Shown one piece after another: positions 1-5,283 of a stretch of 5,283 nt of DNA (its first letter is position 1; each line of letters opens with the position of its first letter). The translations under genes were made by a program, and so were the position numbers. Source of the DNA: an uncultured Clostridia bacterium (lineage in GTDB: Bacteria; Bacillota_A; Clostridia; Oscillospirales; Oscillospiraceae); the NCBI GenBank assembly GCA_947167435.1, contig CAMVIC010000131.1, positions 1 through 5,283 on the forward strand. Reading direction: 5' to 3'. The notes under the pieces were generated by a model. That model was not told the origin of the DNA. It saw only the letters and a program-made list of their open reading frames with translations, and did no database searches.

Positions 1-49
1 CTGCCGTGAGTACCAGGGAAATCAAAAGGTTCTTTTTCAAGGTCAGCAT
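1..49 (-). CDS. Start of a divergent gene with a signal-like hydrophobic N-terminus (cut by window edge)
   Basis: Reading the minus strand from the ATG at 49-47 gives MLTLKKNLLISLVLTA before the window ends. A short basic stretch (Lys-Lys) followed by a hydrophobic run is the pattern of a signal peptide or first membrane segment, so the product is probably exported or membrane-bound. The start is supported by a full AAGGAGG ribosome binding site 7 nt upstream (57-63) and a sigma-A-like promoter further upstream (112-140). The gene diverges from the ABC operon and shares its roughly 226-bp control region, so co-regulation is plausible. Only 16 codons are visible, so no family can be assigned. 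A lipoprotein, a secreted protein or a membrane protein are all possible. The expression signals are seen directly; the export role is inferred. Confidence 0.72.
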   Translation of the reverse strand, partial: MLTLKKNLLISLVLTA

Positions 50-56
50 GAATCTT

Positions 57-63
57 CCTCCTT
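57..63 (-). promoter_or_regulatory. Strong ribosome binding site of the divergent gene
   Basis: The minus strand reads AAGGAGG here, a seven-base match to the anti-Shine-Dalgarno complement, with a 7-nt spacer to the ATG at 49-47. This is the main reason for accepting the truncated minus-strand gene as real. Confidence 0.8.
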
Positions 64-111
64 CCGCCGCCCGGACAGGGACGGCTCCTTTTTCGGCCTT
101 CGTTCGCATCT

Positions 112-140
112 ATTCTATACGGTTTCCCGGCTCCTTTCAA
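112..140 (-). promoter_or_regulatory. Sigma-A-like promoter for the divergent gene
   Basis: On the minus strand there is TTGAAA (135-140), a 17-bp spacer, and TAGAAT (112-117). Each hexamer matches its consensus at five of six positions and the spacing is ideal. Transcription would start near 105, giving a leader of about 55 nt to the ATG at 49. The spacer contains one copy of the TTTCCCGG word (123-130, as read on the plus strand) that recurs at 150-157, so a repressor or activator could act here. Confidence 0.6.
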
Positions 141-148
141 GTACACAG

Positions 149-175
149 TTTTCCCGGGCCGGGACCTGCGGAAAA
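149..175. promoter_or_regulatory. Candidate operator between the divergent promoters
   Basis: TTTTCC (149-154) and GGAAAA (170-175) form an inverted repeat with a 15-nt spacer. It lies between the two outward-facing -35 boxes. The left half overlaps TTTCCCGG (150-157), which is repeated directly at 123-130 inside the minus-strand promoter. The position suits a shared regulator site, but the arms are only 6 bp and the spacer is GC-rich, so chance similarity is possible. Confidence 0.25.
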
Positions 176-193
176 TCTCATGCCCGCCCTTGC

Positions 194-222
194 TTGACGC
201 GGGGGAAGAATCGAGTTATGAT
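194..222 (+). promoter_or_regulatory. Sigma-A-like promoter of the ABC transporter operon
   Basis: TTGACG (194-199), a 17-bp spacer and TATGAT (217-222) give two hexamers that each match consensus at five of six positions. The predicted transcription start is near 229, leaving a leader of about 46 nt before the ATG at 276. This promoter argues against a longer reading from a TTG at 222, because that codon overlaps the end of the -10 box and would lie upstream of the transcript start. Confidence 0.62.
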
Positions 223-261
223 TGACTAAATATAATGAAGCGTTTGCGGAATGCTTTACAG

Positions 262-267
262 AGGGAG
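262..267 (+). promoter_or_regulatory. Ribosome binding site fixing the ATPase start
   Basis: AGGGAG lies 8 nt before the ATG at 276. No comparable site precedes the in-frame TTG at 222, so this site, together with the promoter position, decides the start in favour of 276. Confidence 0.7.
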
Positions 268-275
268 ATGGCGCA

Positions 276-1496
276 ATGGCAGAGGAAAAACGCTTTACAA
301 GGGCCACCTGGAAGATTATGGAGCAGCTTCTTGAGGTGGATAACCTGGAGGACGCGCTGGCGGGGAGCCTTGAGATTATCGTCGGCACCCTGAACAGCGA
401 GGCCGGGGCAATCTGGCTTCTGGACAAGAAAACCGACCGGCTGAGCCCCATGTTCCACATCGGGCCGGCGGACATTTCCAATATCAGCGTGGAAAACGGA
501 CTTGGTCTTGAGGGCCTGGTCACAAAAACCGGCAAGTCCCAGATGGTGACGGACGCGGCCACCGACCCGCGCTTTGACGGCACTGTGTTTGACGACAACG
601 GCCTTGTTACGAAGACCATGATCTGTGTGCCCCTCAACAATCTGCACGAGGTGATCGGCTGCGTGCAGATCGTCAACAAAAAGGACGGCAGCCTGTACGA
701 CGAAGACGAGCTGCAGCTGTGCGAGCGCATGGCGGCCCTTGCCGCCATCACCATAGAGGAAAAGGGCCTTCTTGTGGACCTGAGCGAGAAGAAGGAAGTT
801 CTCGCCGTGCTGAAGGATGTGACGAAGGAATTCCCGTCCGGTGACGGTGTGCTGCAGGTTCTGAAGGGAATCAATCTGGAGATCTATAAAAACGAATTCG
901 TCGTGATTCTGGGCGAGTCCGGCTGCGGCAAGTCCACCATGATGAACATCGTGGGCGGCATGGATTTTCTGACCGACGGGCAGCTTCTCATCGAGGGAAA
1001 GGACTTTTCCCACCCGTCGGACGCGGAGCTCACCAGATTCCGGCGGGAGTACGTGGGCTTCATTTTCCAGGCCTACAACCTGATGCCGAACCTGACGGCC
1101 CTGGAGAACGTGCAGTTTATCGCCGAGCTGGTGGACAAGCCCATGAGCGCGGAGGAGGCCATTGCGAAGGTGAAGCTTACGGACCGGGCCAACAACTACC
1201 CGGGGCAGATGTCCGGCGGACAGCAGCAGCGCGTCTCCATCGCCCGCGCCATCGTCAAGCGTCCGAAGCTCATCCTGGCGGATGAGCCTACTGCGGCGCT
1301 GGACTATACCACCAGCATCGAGGTGCTGTCGGTGATCGAGGAAATCGTCAAAAGCCAGGGGACAACCGTCATGATGGTGACCCACAACGCGGAGATCGCG
1401 AAGATGGCCGACCGTGTGATCAAGGTGCGCGGCGGGAAAATCTCCAGCATCAAGAAGAATCTGCGTCCGCTGCACGCGGAGCAGCTTGTCTGGTGA
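276..1496 (+). CDS. GAF domain-ABC ATPase fusion, ATP-binding subunit of a MacB/FtsX-type transporter
   Basis: A 406-residue cytoplasmic protein predicted to power the membrane proteins encoded next. Residues about 15-165 form a GAF domain. It ends in NKKDGSLYDEDE, which resembles the NK...F...DE motif of ligand-binding GAF domains, though Leu140 or Tyr141 replaces the Phe. Residues about 175-395 are a complete ABC ATPase: Walker A GESGCGKST (213-221), Q-loop Gln265, signature MSGGQ (312-316), Walker B LILADEP (332-338) with Glu337 catalytic, D-loop ALD (341-343) and H-loop His370. The helical stretch between Q-loop and signature is short, and the protein ends in Trp406; both fit, as I recall them, the ATPases paired with large coiled-coil FtsX permeases. 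Usual MacB/LolD-type ATPases are about 220-250 residues and lack a GAF domain. The fusion suggests that ligand binding gates ATP hydrolysis; the ligand is unknown. The permease gene follows after 6 nt. The domain calls are firm; the sensing role is inferred. Confidence 0.93.
   Translation: MAEEKRFTRATWKIMEQLLEVDNLEDALAGSLEIIVGTLNSEAGAIWLLDKKTDRLSPMFHIGPADISNISVENGLGLEGLVTKTGKSQMVTDAATDPRFDGTVFDDNGLVTKTMICVPLNNLHEVIGCVQIVNKKDGSLYDEDELQLCERMAALAAITIEEKGLLVDLSEKKEVLAVLKDVTKEFPSGDGVLQVLKGINLEIYKNEFVVILGESGCGKSTMMNIVGGMDFLTDGQLLIEGKDFSHPSDAELTRFRREYVGFIFQAYNLMPNLTALENVQFIAELVDKPMSAEEAIAKVKLTDRANNYPGQMSGGQQQRVSIARAIVKRPKLILADEPTAALDYTTSIEVLSVIEEIVKSQGTTVMMVTHNAEIAKMADRVIKVRGGKISSIKKNLRPLHAEQLVW
1492..1496 (+). 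promoter_or_regulatory. Weak ribosome binding site overlapping the ATPase stop codon
   Basis: GGTGA covers the last two bases of the ATPase's final Trp codon and its TGA stop, 6 nt before the ATG at 1503. It matches the 3' part of the extended Shine-Dalgarno sequence (AAGGAGGTGA). No stronger site is present, so translation of the next gene probably depends on ribosomes finishing the ATPase. Confidence 0.45.
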
Positions 1497-1502
1497 CTGC
1501 CC

Positions 1503-2864
1503 ATGAAGCCGACACAGTTAAAGGACGCCCTGCGCAATGTATGGAAGCAGAAAGTCTCGTATCTTTCCATCATCGTCATCGCATTTCTCGGCGTCACCAC
1601 CTTCTTGGGCATCGACTATTCAGACGCCGCCCTGCGGAGAAACGGCTCCCTCATGTACAACGAGGCCCACTTCCGGGATATCGAGATCATGTCCACCCTC
1701 CTGCTGACGCCGGAGGATCTGGCTTGCATCGCCGCCACGGAGGGCGTGGCCCGTGCGGAGCCGGTCTGGCAGACGGACGCGAAGCTGTTTACCAAGGAAT
1801 CCCGGCAGGACGTGCAGGTGATCTCTCTGCCGGAGGGCATCAATCTGCCCGAAGTCCTGGAGGGACGTCTTCCGGAAAACGCCGGCGAGTGCGCCGTGGA
1901 AGACAGTCTTGCCGGGAAGCTGGGTCTTCGCCCCGGTGACGAGATCGAAGCCCTGAACGTCAAAGGCGAGCCGGCGCAGTATCTGCTGCAAAACCGCTTT
2001 GTCATCACCGGCATCGCCAATCACCCGGACCACACAAGCGTGAGCATTCCGGACACGCCCTATGTGCTGGTCGTGCGGGACGCCTTCGACCGGGAGGCGC
2101 TGCAGGACTGCTTTATGAAGGCGGAGATCGAGATCGTAAAGCCGGAGGGAATGGACCGCTTCAGCAAGAGCTATGACGAGGCTGTCGCGGTGGTGATGGG
2201 CCGCCTGGAAACCCTCGCCGGCGACCGCTCACAGCAGCGGGATTCGGACATCCGGGGGCAGTACCAGGCGGAGATCGACGCGGGCAAGAGCGCGCTGACC
2301 GACGGGCAGACCGAGCTGGACAGTGCCCGGAGCGAGCTGGACCAGGGCTGGAGCGAGCTGACGGAGGGCGAGGGAAAGCTGGCCGAAAGCGAAACCCAGC
2401 TGTCCGAGGCGGACCAGAAGCTGGCGGAAGGCTGGCAGAAGCTGCTTGACGCCCGCGCCAAGCTGCTGCAGGCGGCGGAGGAGCTCACCGCGGCCAAGGC
2501 GGTACTGGACAAGGGCGCGGCGGAGCTTTCCACGGCGCAGCAGCAGGTGGCCCAGGCGAGGCTTGCGCTGTATGCCGGGTGGACCGCCCTGGAAGACGCC
2601 AAGGCGGAGGTTCGCGGCAATATCCGGGCTATGCTGGAGAGTATCGTGGGCGACACCTCCGGGCTGATCCCCTGGGCGGGCAGAATGGACGTGAACGTGG
2701 ACGCGGTGAACGCCTCGGCAACGGATTTCTGGCTTACCACCAACTTTAAGCTGGACCTGAACAAGACGCTGGCCGAGAACATCCTGAACTTCGTCTATTC
2801 CGGCGATATCCCCGATGAAATCCTGCAGATTGTGCGCGGGCAGATGGAAGCAGGTGGCCTATGA
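1503..2864 (+). CDS. Front half of a split FtsX-type ABC permease: one membrane segment, outer domain and coiled coil
   Basis: A 453-residue protein. A basic start ([11 protein letters not shown]) precedes a single membrane segment at about 18-38 ([17 protein letters not shown]). Residues 39-225 form an extracytoplasmic domain, including [15 protein letters not shown], which matches the start of large two-module FtsX/MacB-like permeases as I recall them. Residues 257-368 are sixteen uninterrupted seven-residue repeats of the form ELxxGxx, a long coiled coil. The last 80 residues (373-453) are mixed, with no membrane segment. The chain therefore begins in the cytoplasm and ends outside, whereas the one-piece relatives would continue into a second coiled-coil arm and three membrane segments. 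Those parts are encoded by the next gene, whose start overlaps this stop by 4 nt. I read this as a genuine subunit rather than a truncation. The outer domain has three cysteines (75, 130, 203) that could cross-link to the partner. The substrate is unknown. Confidence 0.88.
   Translation: MKPTQLKDALRNVWKQKVSYLSIIVIAFLGVTTFLGIDYSDAALRRNGSLMYNEAHFRDIEIMSTLLLTPEDLACIAATEGVARAEPVWQTDAKLFTKESRQDVQVISLPEGINLPEVLEGRLPENAGECAVEDSLAGKLGLRPGDEIEALNVKGEPAQYLLQNRFVITGIANHPDHTSVSIPDTPYVLVVRDAFDREALQDCFMKAEIEIVKPEGMDRFSKSYDEAVAVVMGRLETLAGDRSQQRDSDIRGQYQAEIDAGKSALTDGQTELDSARSELDQGWSELTEGEGKLAESETQLSEADQKLAEGWQKLLDARAKLLQAAEELTAAKAVLDKGAAELSTAQQQVAQARLALYAGWTALEDAKAEVRGNIRAMLESIVGDTSGLIPWAGRMDVNVDAVNASATDFWLTTNFKLDLNKTLAENILNFVYSGDIPDEILQIVRGQMEAGGL
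2271..2606 (+). repeat. Sixteen-heptad coiled-coil arm in the first permease subunit
   Basis: Residues 257-368 of the 1503-2864 protein align as sixteen consecutive heptads. Leu dominates the second position, Gly or Ala the fifth, and Glu, Gln, Lys and Asp the exposed positions (for example [21 protein letters not shown]). There is no break or proline, so a helix of well over 100 Å is expected outside the membrane. The repeat is at the protein level; the DNA copies are diverged. Confidence 0.85.
2852..2864 (+). promoter_or_regulatory. Coupled start: AGGTGG site and ATGA stop/start overlap with tandem ATG codons
   Basis: AGGTGG (2852-2857) lies 3 nt before the first ATG (2861) and 6 nt before a second in-frame ATG (2864). 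The first ATG overlaps the upstream TGA stop as ATGA. The second is better spaced from the ribosome site and costs only one residue, so either could be the true start. The layout is typical of translational coupling and would keep the two permease halves in similar amounts. Confidence 0.6.
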
Positions 2865-2947
2865 TGGGAAACAAAACAGTTTTGCGCGTCCTGACGCTCC
2901 TGCTGACGATGCTGCTGGCGGTCAGCTTCTGCTTCACCGCGTTGGCA
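2861..2947 (+). other. Predicted signal peptide at the permease split
   Basis: Residues 1-29 of the second permease subunit have a short basic n-region, a hydrophobic core ([16 protein letters not shown] with an Arg inside the n-region boundary) and an ALA cleavage motif before EGEDG. Cleavage would leave a mature N-terminus outside the membrane, as required for the following coiled coil and the outside-to-inside first membrane segment. If it is not cleaved it would act as an N-terminal anchor, which leaves the topology unchanged. Confidence 0.8.
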
Positions 2948-5251
2948 GAAGGGGAAGACGGGGCGGAGACGCCGGCCCCGACAGAGACGCCGGCCCCCAC
3001 GGAGACGCCGGCCCCCACGGAGACGCCGGCCCCCACGGAGACGCCGGCCCCTACGGAGACGCCGGCCCCCACGGAGACGCCGGCCCCCACGGAGACGCCG
3101 GCACCCACGGACACACCGGCCCCTACAGACACGCCGACGGACCCCACAGACCCCACGGACCCGACCGATCCGGAGGAGCCGGGATATGACAGGGAGAGCG
3201 TTCTGCAGGCCCTGGCCGACAAGCTGGTTTCACGGGTGCAGGAGTTTCAGAATATCTACAACACCCTGGCCTCCTCCTGCAGGGCGTGGAACACGAAGCA
3301 CGGGGAATACTCCAAGGGCCTTTCCGCCTATGAGGAGGGCGCTGCCAAGTATTACGAGGGCTTTGCGAAGTATAACACCGGACTGAACGAGTATGAGCAA
3401 GGGCTGGCGCTGTATAAGGCAGGGCTGGAGGAATACGCGAGCAAGTCCGACGAATACAAGGCGGCAGTCGCCGCCCTGGAGGACGGAAAGCTTGAGCTGG
3501 CGGGAGGCCGCCAGAAGCTGGAAGAGGGAGAAACGGAATATGCCAGCGGCCTGGCCGAGCTTGCCAGCGGGCAGGCGAAGCTGGACGATGCCCAGGCAAA
3601 GCTGGACGCGCTGGACCCCAGCCGCTGGATTCTGCTGGACTGCCACGGCAATTCCAGCTTTGTGCAGCTGGCGCTGGGCAGCAGCAACCTCACCAGCCTT
3701 GAGATGACCTTTTCCATGCTCTTTGTCCTAGTGGGCGCCCTGGTCATCTATGCCACCATCAGCAAGATGATCGACGAACAGAGAAATCTGGTGGGCGTGG
3801 GAAAGGCGCTGGGACTTCTGAACCGGGAGATCTTTGTCAAGTATCTGATCTTCGGCGCCACCGCAACGATCTTCGGCACGGTTCTGGGAATCCTGACGGC
3901 GCGCTATGCCATGGAGGTCTACGTCCTCAAAAACAGCAACCAGTTTTACACCTTCGATACCACGACGCCGATCCTTGTCCCAAGGTCGACTCTGATCGCG
4001 CTGCTGTCGGGCGCGCTGCTGTCGGTGGCGGCGATCTGGTTTGCCTGCAAAAAGCTTCTGCGCTCCACGGCCATCGAGCTGATGCAGCCCAAGGTCCCCG
4101 CCGGGCGAAAGCGCGCCGGAAGGAGCGGACGCCATGTGCTGTCGCTGTACACAAGGTTGATCTTCCTGAACATGCGCAGTGATTTCCGGCGCGTTCTGGT
4201 GACCATCGTGAGCGTGGCGGGCTGCTGTGCCCTGGTTGTAATCGGCTTTACCCTGCGCTCCGGCGTGCTGGGCGCCCTGGAAAAGCAGTACACCAACATC
4301 GTGGATTACGACGGACGCATCAAATACGATTCCGAGGCGGAGGCGACCGCATCGGAGAGAATCCGCGAAATCCTGGACGAGAAGGGGATCGGCTATACGG
4401 AGCTCTATGACGGCGTAATCAGCTTCCACGTGACGGAGAATCTGGTGGGTGAGCTGCTCTGCGGCAATCTGGCGGAGATCAGCGACTTTTATCATCTGCG
4501 CGACTGGAAGACCGGCGAGCCGCTCCAGCCGACGGATGACGGCATCCTGGTCCAGAAGCGCACGGCGGAGACCTATGACCTGCAGGTGGGAAGCGAGATG
4601 GAGCTTGCGCTGGGCGGCACAAGGAATGTGAAGATCAAAGTCGCCGGCATCTTTGACAACTATATCGGCCGCATCATGCTCATGAGCCCCTCCTGCTATC
4701 GGGAGCTTGCCGGGACGGACTGCCCGACCAACGCCTTCTTCATCCGCCTCAACGGCGTTGAGGAGGCAGAGCTTCTTGAGAACCTGCAGAAGATTGAGGG
4801 CTTTGCCAACTACACCCGCTCGGATTCGGAAAAGAGCCTGTTTGCCTCCTCCTCCGCGCTGGTCACCGCCATTGTGGTGCTGTTTATCTTCATGGCGGCG
4901 GTGATGGCCGGGGTTGTGCTGACGAACCTCACCAACATCTATATTCTCCAGAAAAAGCGAGAGCTGACGATTATGCGCATTAATGGCTTTACCGTAAGGC
5001 AGGTCATCAGCTACGTATCCCAGGAGACGGTGATTACAACGCTGCTGGGCATTCTGCTGGGCATCGGGATGGGCGCGGGGATCGCCTATAAGATCACCCG
5101 GGCCATGGAGACGGTCTTCGTGCAGTACGACCGCAGCGTGTGTCTGCCCGCCTGGGCCTACGGCGCCGCAATCACCGTGCTCTTCACGCTGCTGGTCAAC
5201 GTGGTGGTTCTGCGGCAGATCAAAGATCTCAAGCTGACCGACGTGGGCTGA
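2861..5251 (+). CDS. Rear half of a split FtsX-type ABC permease with signal peptide and Thr-Pro repeat linker
   Basis: A 796-residue protein. Residues 1-29 look like a cleavable signal peptide: Asn4-Lys5 and Arg9, a Leu-rich core, and ALA before Glu30. Residues 37-90 are nine [12 protein letters not shown] repeats, then a PTD-rich tail to about 107. Residues 149-246 are fourteen coiled-coil heptads, Tyr-rich at first (KYYEGFA, EYEQGLA). After SRWILLD come membrane segments at about 282-301, 327-347 and 376-396; the loop [15 protein letters not shown] is a typical FtsX cytoplasmic motif. A basic loop leads to a segment at 445-465, a second outer domain at 466-664 of MacB periplasmic type, and segments at about 665-688, 724-743 and 765-785, with loop [14 protein letters not shown]. 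These seven segments plus the one in the upstream protein make the eight of a two-module permease. One-piece homologues as I recall them have no signal peptide or Thr-Pro linker here. The ATPase presumably docks on the cytoplasmic loops. The substrate is unknown. Confidence 0.9.
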   Translation: MMGNKTVLRVLTLLLTMLLAVSFCFTALAEGEDGAETPAPTETPAPTETPAPTETPAPTETPAPTETPAPTETPAPTETPAPTDTPAPTDTPTDPTDPTDPTDPEEPGYDRESVLQALADKLVSRVQEFQNIYNTLASSCRAWNTKHGEYSKGLSAYEEGAAKYYEGFAKYNTGLNEYEQGLALYKAGLEEYASKSDEYKAAVAALEDGKLELAGGRQKLEEGETEYASGLAELASGQAKLDDAQAKLDALDPSRWILLDCHGNSSFVQLALGSSNLTSLEMTFSMLFVLVGALVIYATISKMIDEQRNLVGVGKALGLLNREIFVKYLIFGATATIFGTVLGILTARYAMEVYVLKNSNQFYTFDTTTPILVPRSTLIALLSGALLSVAAIWFACKKLLRSTAIELMQPKVPAGRKRAGRSGRHVLSLYTRLIFLNMRSDFRRVLVTIVSVAGCCALVVIGFTLRSGVLGALEKQYTNIVDYDGRIKYDSEAEATASERIREILDEKGIGYTELYDGVISFHVTENLVGELLCGNLAEISDFYHLRDWKTGEPLQPTDDGILVQKRTAETYDLQVGSEMELALGGTRNVKIKVAGIFDNYIGRIMLMSPSCYRELAGTDCPTNAFFIRLNGVEEAELLENLQKIEGFANYTRSDSEKSLFASSSALVTAIVVLFIFMAAVMAGVVLTNLTNIYILQKKRELTIMRINGFTVRQVISYVSQETVITTLLGILLGIGMGAGIAYKITRAMETVFVQYDRSVCLPAWAYGAAITVLFTLLVNVVVLRQIKDLKLTDVG
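2969..3130 (+). repeat. Nine in-frame 18-bp tandem repeats encoding [12 protein letters not shown]
   Basis: Nine contiguous 18-bp units of the form ACGCCGGCCCCCACGGAG fill this stretch. Units 2, 3, 4, 6 and 7 are identical; the others differ by one or a few bases, and the last two end in an Asp codon. The coded linker is acidic, proline-rich and unfolded, resembling wall-spanning or O-glycosylated linkers of Gram-positive surface proteins. Copy-number change by slippage would stay in frame and alter linker length. A PTD-rich stretch (3131-3169) continues the theme in a degenerate form. Confidence 0.95.
3305..3598 (+). repeat. Fourteen-heptad coiled-coil arm in the second permease subunit
   Basis: Residues 149-246 of the 2861-5251 protein form fourteen heptads, continued by a partial one (KLDALD). 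The first seven carry Tyr at the second position ([21 protein letters not shown]) and the later ones mainly Leu ([21 protein letters not shown]). It leads directly into the first membrane segment. I infer that it pairs with the arm of the upstream protein to rebuild the extracytoplasmic helical hairpin of the unsplit permease. Confidence 0.82.
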
Positions 5252-5283
5252 GCACCCGCCGGACGGAAAAACAAAGAAACGGA

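Noticed and set aside
216..1475. A 419-codon open frame on the minus strand opposite the ATPase
   Set aside because: It is antisense to a gene with every ABC motif in place. The translation is rich in His, Val and Leu without recognisable domains, as expected from GC-rich codon shadowing.
2840..2880. The permease break as a sequencing frameshift or a pseudogene
   Set aside because: The downstream frame begins with a proper start, a signal peptide and a repeat linker, and the join is a clean ATGA overlap. A random frameshift would not create these.
2872..2884. Palindrome CAAAACAGTTTTG just after the start of the rear permease gene, as a hairpin
   Set aside because: The stem is five mostly A-T pairs with a three-base loop, too weak to call a regulatory hairpin or terminator.
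2969..3130. Regular repeats that might suggest a CRISPR array
   Set aside because: The units are contiguous with no spacers, 18 bp long and in frame, so they are a coding tandem repeat.
2746..3222. A minus-strand frame with GAGVSV repeats, and a plus-strand frame (2815-3189) with GDAGPH repeats
   Set aside because: Both are alternate readings of the 18-bp tandem repeat. The frame with a signal peptide, coiled coil and FtsX domains is clearly the real one.
3728..4495. A 255-codon minus-strand open frame opposite the rear permease gene
   Set aside because: Its composition is low-plausibility (His, Gln and Arg rich), it has no ribosome site that I could support, and it is antisense to conserved membrane segments.
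5252..5283. A terminator after the rear permease gene
   Set aside because: The only inverted match is CCG/CGG around five bases and it is followed by A-rich rather than T-rich sequence, so no plus-strand terminator can be supported. The operon may continue beyond the window.

Overview
The window looks like chromosomal DNA of a GC-rich member of the Clostridia (Oscillospiraceae/Ruminococcaceae-like). This is inferred from purine-rich Shine-Dalgarno sites, sigma-A type promoters, a GC-rich coding style, a Thr-Pro-Ala-Pro-Thr-Glu linker of the sort seen in Gram-positive surface proteins, and the family of the transporter. No ribosomal or other marker gene is present, so the assignment is tentative.

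Layout. Bases 1-49 hold the first 16 codons of a minus-strand gene that runs off the left edge. Its start is hydrophobic and signal-like, and it has an excellent ribosome binding site. Bases 50-275 are a divergent control region. A minus-strand promoter (112-140) and a plus-strand promoter (194-222) face away from each other, with short repeated TTTCCCGG/GGAAAA elements around and between them. Three tightly packed plus-strand genes follow: a GAF-ABC ATPase fusion (276-1496), the front part of an FtsX-type permease (1503-2864), and the rest of that permease (2861-5251). The gaps are 6 nt and then a 4-nt ATGA overlap, so this is an operon with likely translational coupling. The last 32 bases (5252-5283) show no gene and no convincing terminator.

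How the genes work together. The two membrane proteins look like one large two-module FtsX/MacB-type permease cut in two. In the one-piece form as I recall it, the order is TM1, extracytoplasmic domain, long coiled coil, three TMs, TM5, second extracytoplasmic domain, three TMs. Here the first protein carries TM1, the first outer domain and a 16-heptad coiled coil, and ends outside the membrane. The second starts with its own signal peptide and a Thr/Pro/Glu repeat linker, resumes a 14-heptad coiled coil, and then supplies all seven remaining membrane segments. The break therefore lies between the two coiled-coil arms, and the new signal peptide restores the topology.

The ATPase has every catalytic ABC motif and carries a cytoplasmic GAF domain in front, so transport or mechanotransmission may be gated by a small ligand. 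The substrate cannot be read from the sequence. The most notable points are the GAF-ABC fusion, the split permease, and the signal-peptide and repeat linker at the split.
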